Below are positions 33,234 through 38,484 of a stretch of 38,484 bases of DNA, one piece after another (the stretch's first letter is position 1; each line of letters begins with the position of its first letter). Made by a program: the position numbers and the translations under genes. Where the stretch lies: the NCBI GenBank assembly GCA_007135645.1, contig SLIL01000158.1:1-38484 (forward strand), written 5' to 3'. The DNA comes from Bacteroidales bacterium (GTDB taxonomy: Bacteria; Bacteroidota; Bacteroidia; Bacteroidales; UBA7960). Under the pieces are notes generated by a model. The model was given only the letters and a program-made list of their open reading frames with translations, made no database searches and had not been told where the DNA came from.

Positions 33234-34640
33234 ATGACTAAAAAAACAAAAGGGGGATTTTTAGGCATAATGATGCCTTTAATCCTTGCAATGGCAGTTT
33301 TCGTTTCCTGCGACGATGACAGCTCCAAACCCAAAGAAGTGGATATCAAAGGGGTAGCTTTTGATGCCATTAGTTTTTCTAACCTTACAGGTGCACTGGT
33401 AACCCTGGAACCTGCAGAGGGTACCAAAGCAGATGCATCGGTTACCGGAGGCATTCAAACAACTGTAGATGACAACGGGGAGTACATCTTCAAAGATGTT
33501 AAAATTGGAACCTACAACCTCTACATTGAAATGGACGGGTATAAATCAATGTTTTCCAACAATGTAGATCTTGGTTACGGAGAAGCTTATGTTGCTTTTT
33601 TGCCGGTAACCAATGACATCACAACCCCTGTGGGAGGCATTACCGGGGTGGTACTGGATAAGGACGGGAAAGTTGTACCCAATGCCAACATTGCTATCAG
33701 TGCCCAGAACGAAGCCATCACCAATGGTTATTTCTCATCTGCAACCACCAACCAGTATGGTCAGTTTTTCATTGGTGCTGTTCCTCTCCAGAGCACGCAG
33801 GAATTTAAAGTAAGATGCATGGCCAGTGGTTTTGACACACAGGTTATCCAGAATATCAATATGCTCCAGAACGAAATGGTTGTGGTTTATTTCCAGCTAA
33901 ACAAGGCTACCCCTGCAACTGTGATCTTCAGTGAAGGGTTTGAAAGCAGTACTTCTGACTGGGAAATGACCGGTTTCTGGCATGTGCAGCAGAATGCCGA
34001 CATTTACAACCAGGCCTATCCTGACTATGTAAACCTTGCCCCCAATGATGCTTCTGAGGGACGGATACCCAATGCTTTTGAAGGAAGCAGAATGGCATGG
34101 TATGGTGAAGCTGAAACGGGCAATTTTATGGGAACACAAAGCCCTGGCGACAGCCCCGGATCGGGAGGTACCAGCACGACCTTTAATTACGGAAGTATGA
34201 TCTCACCAGAGATAAACCTTTCAGGCCAGAATGTGGCAAGCGTCAATTTCTGGTCGTGGTTTGAGATTGAAAGTGTCAATCCCAACCAGTATGGTTATGA
34301 CCTGATGGAGATATACGTGCTGGACAACGATGGCGATGATCATCTTCTGGGCAAACTTAACCCCTACACTGACCCCTTACTGCCTGATAGAAAGGCAATT
34401 CCATTCACATCAGGAGGATTTAACCAGGCCCCGGTATGGAAGTATGAAGAATTTGACCTTTCAGCGTTTGTGGGAACGACCATACGGCTGGAGTTCAGGT
34501 TTGACACACGTGATCATCTTTACAATGGGTTCAGGGGATGGTTTGTGGACGAGATCAATGTAGTGGATAAAGCCGCATCGGAAGAAACCAAGTCATCATT
34601 TGATGCCACAAGACCTTTGATGCAAAGGGGACAAAACTAA
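33234..34640 (+). CDS. Probable surface lipoprotein with carboxypeptidase-regulatory-like repeats
   Basis: The 468-residue protein has a lipoprotein signal peptide with VSC (Cys26) followed at once by DDDSS. Acidic residues after the lipidated Cys resemble the Bacteroidota surface-export signal, so it is probably exposed on the cell surface. Two carboxypeptidase-regulatory/CNA-B-like beta modules follow (about residues 35-125 and 133-225, for example GITGVVLDKDGKVVPNANIA). The C-terminal region (about 230-455) resembles a choice-of-anchor J or MAM-like beta domain (FSEGFESSTSDWEMTGFWHV, RLEFRFDTRDHLYNGFRGWF, VDEINVVD). It could bind glycans or proteins. No peptidase active site is visible. 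A strong terminator follows. Confidence 0.72.
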   Translation: MTKKTKGGFLGIMMPLILAMAVFVSCDDDSSKPKEVDIKGVAFDAISFSNLTGALVTLEPAEGTKADASVTGGIQTTVDDNGEYIFKDVKIGTYNLYIEMDGYKSMFSNNVDLGYGEAYVAFLPVTNDITTPVGGITGVVLDKDGKVVPNANIAISAQNEAITNGYFSSATTNQYGQFFIGAVPLQSTQEFKVRCMASGFDTQVIQNINMLQNEMVVVYFQLNKATPATVIFSEGFESSTSDWEMTGFWHVQQNADIYNQAYPDYVNLAPNDASEGRIPNAFEGSRMAWYGEAETGNFMGTQSPGDSPGSGGTSTTFNYGSMISPEINLSGQNVASVNFWSWFEIESVNPNQYGYDLMEIYVLDNDGDDHLLGKLNPYTDPLLPDRKAIPFTSGGFNQAPVWKYEEFDLSAFVGTTIRLEFRFDTRDHLYNGFRGWFVDEINVVDKAASEETKSSFDATRPLMQRGQN

Positions 34641-34666
34641 AAGATCCGGTTAAAGTATAAATTACA

Positions 34667-34706
34667 AGAGGCTGTCTCAGGCATTCATGAGACAGCCTCT
34701 GTTTTT
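34667..34706 (+). terminator. Strong intrinsic terminator after the lipoprotein gene
   Basis: A perfect 13-bp stem AGAGGCTGTCTCA/TGAGACAGCCTCT with an 8-base loop is followed by GTTTTT on the plus strand. It lies between convergent genes and could also stop minus-strand transcription from the NifU gene, with a weaker T-tract (TTGTAATTT) on that side. Confidence 0.85.
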
Positions 34707-34775
34707 AAATTATCTATTCCTGCCTGTTTGTAACTAAGGCCTACAAGGCTATAAGGCTGGAATAGCAGCCAGGTG

Positions 34776-35036
34776 TTATTGCATATTCATATTGATGGCC
34801 TCCACTGATTTTACCTCAGGGATAGCTTTTTTCATGGCTTGTTCAACACCAGCCTTAAGGGTCATAGTACTCATGGGGCATGATCCACAGGCACCCAGTA
34901 GTTCTACATTAACAACATTCTCTTCAGTGATATCCACAAAGCGAATGTTTCCGCCGTCAGCCTGAAGGTAGGGGCGAATCTGATCGATAACACCTTCAAC
35001 TCTGCGAATTAAATCAGCATTTTGATCATTGGTCAT
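34776..35036 (-). CDS. NifU-like Fe-S scaffold domain protein
   Basis: The protein is a single NifU C-terminal domain of 86 residues. The CGSC motif (Cys50 and Cys53 in LGACGSCPMSTMTLKAG) binds a [4Fe-4S] cluster for delivery to target enzymes. The N-terminal part, IDQIRPYLQADGGNIRFVDI, is also typical of the family. It is 43 bases downstream of the Mrp-type ATPase gene on the same strand, and pairing of these two Fe-S maturation genes is common in Bacteroidota. Confidence 0.93.
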   Translation of the reverse strand: MTNDQNADLIRRVEGVIDQIRPYLQADGGNIRFVDITEENVVNVELLGACGSCPMSTMTLKAGVEQAMKKAIPEVKSVEAINMNMQ

Positions 35037-35079
35037 AGGAAATCGGATTTAAGAATTCATATAAAAGGTTAACTGTTCT

Positions 35080-36174
35080 CTAATTGTTTAACAAGGCTTT
35101 CTTTTTATCTTTTTTGATCCATTCAATTTCATGGATAAGGTTCTCAGCAATTCCCTCAAAGAACTTTCCAGCAGGGTTATTGCTGTTCAATACAGCAGGA
35201 TGTCCTTTGTCTCCTGATTCACGAACTCCCTGTATAAGTGGAATTTCTCCAAGGAAAGGAACATCCATTTCTTCAGCCAGTTTCCGGCATCCTCCCTGCC
35301 CGAAAATATAGTAACGATTCTCTGGTAGCTCAGCCGGGGTAAACCACGCCATATTTTCAATCATTCCCAGAATCTTCACCCCTACTTTGGGGTTGTCGAA
35401 CATGGAAACCGCTTTTCTTGCATCAGCAAGAGCCACTTCCTGGGGAGTACTTACTACTACAATCCCCGACAATTTAAGGGTTTGCACAATAGACAGGTGA
35501 ATATCACCGGTGCCTGGCGGGAGGTCAATTATAAGATAGTCAAGCGCACCCCATTTCACATCTGTAAACAGCTGCTTCAATGCCCCGGATGCCATGGGTC
35601 CGCGCCATATCAATGCCCGTGAAGCATCTACAAAAAAGCCAATAGACATAATAGAAATGCCATATTGCTTAAGGGGCAACACTGTTACTTTGCCATTCTC
35701 TTCTACAGATGTTAATTCTTTATCAGCTGCATCAAACATCAGGGGTATGGATGGGCCGTAAATATCGGCATCAACGAGCCCTACGCTGGCTCCTTTTGCA
35801 GCAAGGGATAGAGCCAGATTGGATGCAACGGTGGATTTTCCCACCCCACCCTTGCCGCTGGCAACAGCAATCACATGCTGCACGTCAGGCAACAAATCAT
35901 TCTTTACGCCAACTTCTACCTTACGGCTGGGCGACTGGAAAACTATTTCTGATTCTGTCTGATCCCCGAAATGCTCCTTTATGGCCTTTATACATGCCCT
36001 GCGCAGTCCTTCCTTATATGGACAATTGGGAGAGGGTAGCACCAGTGTAAAAGAGACCTTGTTTGCTTCCACCTGCAGTTCTTTGATCATTTCAAGGGTA
36101 ACCAGATCCTTCTTTTTTTCCGGCTCAATTACCTTTGAAAGCGCAACAAGCACATTATCAATACTTAAGGTCAT
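35080..36174 (-). CDS. mrp: Mrp/NBP35-type P-loop ATPase (Fe-S cluster carrier)
   Basis: The 364-residue protein has an N-terminal MIP18/DUF59-like domain (about residues 1-90) and a MinD-like ATPase domain with GKGGVGKST at 107-115, DADIYGPSIPLMF and DLPPGTGDIHLS. Mrp/ApbC proteins load Fe-S clusters onto apoproteins. The CPxC motif that normally binds a bridging cluster before the YxIFGxGG segment is missing: here the sequence is ENMAWFTPAELPENRYYIFG, with a lone Cys in GGCRKLA. The adjacent NifU-domain gene supports an Fe-S role. An 8-bp inverted repeat lies in the upstream region. Confidence 0.92.
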   Translation of the reverse strand: MTLSIDNVLVALSKVIEPEKKKDLVTLEMIKELQVEANKVSFTLVLPSPNCPYKEGLRRACIKAIKEHFGDQTESEIVFQSPSRKVEVGVKNDLLPDVQHVIAVASGKGGVGKSTVASNLALSLAAKGASVGLVDADIYGPSIPLMFDAADKELTSVEENGKVTVLPLKQYGISIMSIGFFVDASRALIWRGPMASGALKQLFTDVKWGALDYLIIDLPPGTGDIHLSIVQTLKLSGIVVVSTPQEVALADARKAVSMFDNPKVGVKILGMIENMAWFTPAELPENRYYIFGQGGCRKLAEEMDVPFLGEIPLIQGVRESGDKGHPAVLNSNNPAGKFFEGIAENLIHEIEWIKKDKKKALLNN

Positions 36175-36205
36175 TATCTTTATTTAGATTAAATACAGGT
36201 AAAGG

Positions 36206-36225
36206 TACAACTTTTTTAAGTTGTA
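36206..36225. promoter_or_regulatory. Inverted repeat upstream of the mrp gene
   Basis: The arms TACAACTT and AAGTTGTA (8 bp each, perfect) flank a 4-base TTTT loop. The site is 32-51 bases before the mrp start, in the leader or promoter region. It could be an operator or a small RNA hairpin. Confidence 0.4.
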
Positions 36226-36331
36226 ACAAAATAAACAATATGGTTTAACGATTCATGGGGATTTTGCACATAGCAATCAACCTCTGGAAATCAGAAGGAG
36301 GAAAAGTAAGAAACTGCTGCTGGTCTGATGA

Positions 36332-36664
36332 TCAGATGCGCAATTCAACGGAAGGGTCCCAGAATATTCCGGAGAAGTTTTTTACACAATCATCCACCAC
36401 TTCTATCCCCTCATTCTCCAGCAGCTGCTGCATAATATCGGGGGATCCGAAATGATGTTTCCCGGTTAACATCCCTTTGCGGTTTACTACCCTGTGGGCA
36501 GGAATGGAAGGATCGTAGGAGTGTGAATTGTTCATTGCCCAGCCTACCATGCGTGATGAGCCGGCAGCACCAAGGTACCGTGCAACAGCACCATAGGAGG
36601 TTACCCTGCCATAGGGTATTTTCTTTACCACTTCGTATACACGCACAAAAAAAGACTCTTCCAT
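36332..36664 (-). CDS. Alkyltransferase-like protein (MGMT family, no acceptor Cys)
   Basis: The 110-residue protein corresponds to the DNA-binding domain of O6-alkylguanine transferases. It has IPYGRVTSYGAVARYLG at residues 16-32, SSRMVGWAMNNS at 36-47 and then PAHRVVN at 55-61. The active-site motif of true MGMT enzymes is PCHRV; here the Cys is replaced by Ala56. Such ATL proteins bind alkylated guanine and are known to hand it to nucleotide excision repair without repairing it themselves. The variants best studied have Trp at this place, so Ala is a variant. It is 16 bases downstream of trmB, probably in one transcript. Confidence 0.9.
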   Translation of the reverse strand: MEESFFVRVYEVVKKIPYGRVTSYGAVARYLGAAGSSRMVGWAMNNSHSYDPSIPAHRVVNRKGMLTGKHHFGSPDIMQQLLENEGIEVVDDCVKNFSGIFWDPSVELRI

Positions 36665-36680
36665 AAGATCGGGCTACTTA

Positions 36681-37361
36681 TTAATCTATTGGCTTAAGAG
36701 AAAACTGCACAAAGCAGATCTTGTCGCCCTGCTCCAGAAATATCTTTTCATAATAGGTTTGAATACTGAGTATAGTGGGATCAATCTGCGAAGGATTGCC
36801 ATACAGATCATCGGTAGCAAAGATAAGCTGGTATCCTTCCTGCTCTATGATGCTGAGTGTGTAATCGTATAAAAGCCTGTTGTCTGTTTTCAGATAAACG
36901 GGAGCACCTGACTTGAGGAATGTTCTGTACATATTGAGAAAGCGAGGAGATGTTAATCGCTTTCGTTCTCTTCGCTTGCTTGGATGAGGATCAGGGAAGG
37001 TGATCCAGATGCCGTTTACCTCATCTTTGCCAAAGAAGCAATCCAGCTGCTCTGCCTGAATCCTGAGAAACCCTGCATTATTGAGAGCATTTTCCAATGC
37101 ATACTTTGCACCTGTCCAGATGCGGTTGCCTTTGATGTCAATTCCGATAAAGTTTTTGTCGGGCCAGGCAGTGGCCATTCCGGTGGTGTACTCTCCCTTG
37201 CCGCATCCTATTTCGAGAATAACAGGACAGGCATTATAAAAAAACTTTTGCCGCCATTGTCCCTTGATCGGATGATCCGTTGCCGGATAGCGATACCCGG
37301 GTTGAACAACGTTGGCAAAAGAATTTATCTCAGAAAACTTTCGTTGTTTGTTTTTTGGCAC
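36681..37361 (-). CDS. trmB: tRNA (guanine46-N7)-methyltransferase TrmB
   Basis: TrmB is a SAM-dependent enzyme that makes m7G46 in the variable loop of tRNAs. The 226-residue protein has the SAM loop LEIGCGKGEYT at about residues 49-59, NFIGIDIKGNRIW near 70-82 and the family motif FPDPHPSKRRERKRL at 122-136, with LKTDNRLLYDYTLSI downstream. It lies between the SPOR-domain gene (36-base gap) and the alkyltransferase-like gene (16-base gap). Confidence 0.97.
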   Translation of the reverse strand: MPKNKQRKFSEINSFANVVQPGYRYPATDHPIKGQWRQKFFYNACPVILEIGCGKGEYTTGMATAWPDKNFIGIDIKGNRIWTGAKYALENALNNAGFLRIQAEQLDCFFGKDEVNGIWITFPDPHPSKRRERKRLTSPRFLNMYRTFLKSGAPVYLKTDNRLLYDYTLSIIEQEGYQLIFATDDLYGNPSQIDPTILSIQTYYEKIFLEQGDKICFVQFSLKPID

Positions 37362-37397
37362 CTGTAAAACCTCAGATTAGCAATAAACATTTAACAA

Positions 37398-38484
37398 TTA
37401 CCGGTGCAGGATCCAGGCATCAGGGTTAACCTGTTTAGCTTGCTCGAGATCGCGTTCGGCTTGCTGCAGATCATAATAGTAGCCGTAAGATACCCTGTAG
37501 AATCCCAGGCGGTTGATGGGGAAAACACTGGCTGTACGGGCTCCTTTCATACGAAGCTCTTCGGCAAGGATCTCGGCGCTGTGCTCCTCTTCAAAACTAC
37601 CTACGATAATGTAAAATACGGGTCTGCCTCTTTCGGGAGCAGGAGGTGCAACCGTGGGATCAAACACTTCTTCGGGTTCATCCTGGACTACCTCTTCCAC
37701 CTCAGGCTCAGTAACTACAGGTGCTGGTGTATGGGTTACCACTGGTTCTTTAGATCTGAATACTGACTTCTCCCCAAAAATATATTCAAAATTAAAAGCA
37801 AGAATAATAATGATAATGAGTAATGGAACCACGGTAAATGCGACCCACTTCAGCGCAGGGGGTAAACCGGCTGGTTTTTTATCCGTGTGCCTGTCATCAA
37901 AATGATCATCATCATGCTCCTGATCAGATGTGGAAGGAGTAAATTCTTTCTTTGCAAACGGATGAACGGGCCTGGGTACTTCCTTTTTCTCTTCCTCAGG
38001 AGCTTTATCTTTTGGTGGTTCCGGTACCGGTGGTGAAACAGGAGGAATTTCTTTCTTTTCCGGTTCCTGAACAGGAGGAGGTGTTTCTTTTTTTACATCT
38101 TCAAGCACTTTGTCCAGTTCGGTTTTGGCATCCTCTTCACGCTTCTTGGAAGGCTCCTTTACACTGGTCATTCCAATGGAGTCGTTCAGGTAATTGATGG
38201 ATGTGTCGGGCTCAAAAGCAATTATACCACTCTGATCAAGGGAAAATACACCGATACTTTCCAGCTCAACCTTTTTGCCAGACTTGAGTGAATTCTGCAT
38301 CTCGGCAACAAAATCAGTTACAAAATCTTTGGCTTGCTGGCTGCCGATACCTTCCTTCTTGGCAATATATTCAATCAGCAAACCGCCGCCGGTTTTGTTT
38401 TTCTCATTGAATGTAACCACTTTGGATGGTGATTCTACCTTTTTTAATTCCGGGATAAATTTTGCCGGAATGTATTTTGTAGAA
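37398..38484 (-). CDS. HU/CCDC81-SPOR membrane protein (5' end missing)
   Basis: The frame stays open past the GTG at 38420 to the window edge with the related residues STKYIPAKFIPELKKVESPS, so the true start is outside the window. The N-terminal part (to about residue 95 of the visible protein) is a HU/CCDC81-like domain (GGLLIEYIAKKEGIGSQQAK, ELESIGVFSLD). A long Pro/Glu/Lys-rich stretch follows (EKKEIPPVSPPVPEPP), then one membrane segment (WVAFTVVPLLIIIIILAF) and, at the C-terminus, a SPOR domain (YIIVGSFEEEHSAEILAEEL and GFYRVSYGYYYDLQQAERDL). SPOR domains bind septal peptidoglycan with denuded glycan strands, so the protein probably acts at division sites, with its HU-like domain on the cytoplasmic side. 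Confidence 0.88.
   Translation of the reverse strand, partial: STKYIPAKFIPELKKVESPSKVVTFNEKNKTGGGLLIEYIAKKEGIGSQQAKDFVTDFVAEMQNSLKSGKKVELESIGVFSLDQSGIIAFEPDTSINYLNDSIGMTSVKEPSKKREEDAKTELDKVLEDVKKETPPPVQEPEKKEIPPVSPPVPEPPKDKAPEEEKKEVPRPVHPFAKKEFTPSTSDQEHDDDHFDDRHTDKKPAGLPPALKWVAFTVVPLLIIIIILAFNFEYIFGEKSVFRSKEPVVTHTPAPVVTEPEVEEVVQDEPEEVFDPTVAPPAPERGRPVFYIIVGSFEEEHSAEILAEELRMKGARTASVFPINRLGFYRVSYGYYYDLQQAERDLEQAKQVNPDAWILHR

Noticed and set aside
34741-34770. AAGGC-type short repeats and a 5-bp hairpin just downstream of the NifU gene
   Set aside because: The stem is too short and has no T-run; the strong hairpin at 34667-34700 explains termination for both strands.

Overview
The window comes from a member of the Bacteroidota, most likely Bacteroidales or a close relative. 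The evidence is the dcw gene order, a FtsZ tail ending in NSFLHDNVD, a MraY with a large central insertion, GldB, an HU/CCDC81-SPOR protein, a paired glsA/glsB-like glycine-lipid locus, promoters of the TAnnTTTG type and many proteins cut after a signal peptide ending in Gln. I see no tRNA, rRNA, phage, transposase or CRISPR array.

Layout. (1) 1-2900, minus strand: the N-terminal part of a Cache/HAMP membrane sensor running off the left edge, a secreted ankyrin-repeat protein and a GatB/YqeY-domain protein. (2) 2994-18377, minus strand: a complete, tightly packed division and cell-wall cluster, transcribed mraZ-rsmH-ftsL-ftsI-murE-mraY-murD-ftsW-murG-murC-ftsQ-ftsA-ftsZ and closed by a hairpin terminator. 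Three 10-bp direct repeats upstream of mraZ look like MraZ autoregulatory boxes. (3) 18846-21337, plus strand: a PlsC-type and a GNAT-type acyltransferase matching glycine-lipid synthesis (GlsA/GlsB), then the ribosome-assembly GTPase EngB. (4) 21413-23557: the lipoprotein GldB (minus), then a beta-barrel protein and a small membrane zinc-ribbon protein (plus). (5) 23666-30292, minus strand: six exported proteins of poorly known function (LPP20/FlgP-like, CsgG-like, DUF6175 and an outer-membrane barrel), with a divergent exported TPR-like gene at 30796. Two copies of a ~120-bp MITE-like repeat lie inside this cluster. (6) 31326-34640, plus strand: glutamine-dependent NAD synthetase and a probable surface lipoprotein. 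(7) 34776-38484, minus strand: NifU-domain protein, Mrp-type P-loop ATPase, an alkyltransferase-like protein lacking the acceptor cysteine, TrmB, and an HU/CCDC81-SPOR membrane protein cut by the right edge.

How the genes work together. Region 2 makes the lipid-linked peptidoglycan precursor and the divisome that uses it. Regions 3-5 are also envelope-centred: membrane lipids, a gliding-type lipoprotein and outer-membrane proteins. The least explained part, and the best candidate for an undescribed system, is the exported cluster at 23.7-31.3 kb. Four of its proteins share a Gly-x-Gly/Ala-rich helix motif like that of LPP20/FlgP proteins. The cluster also has a CsgG-like periplasmic protein and an outer-membrane barrel, which suggests an envelope assembly. 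That functional idea is inference.
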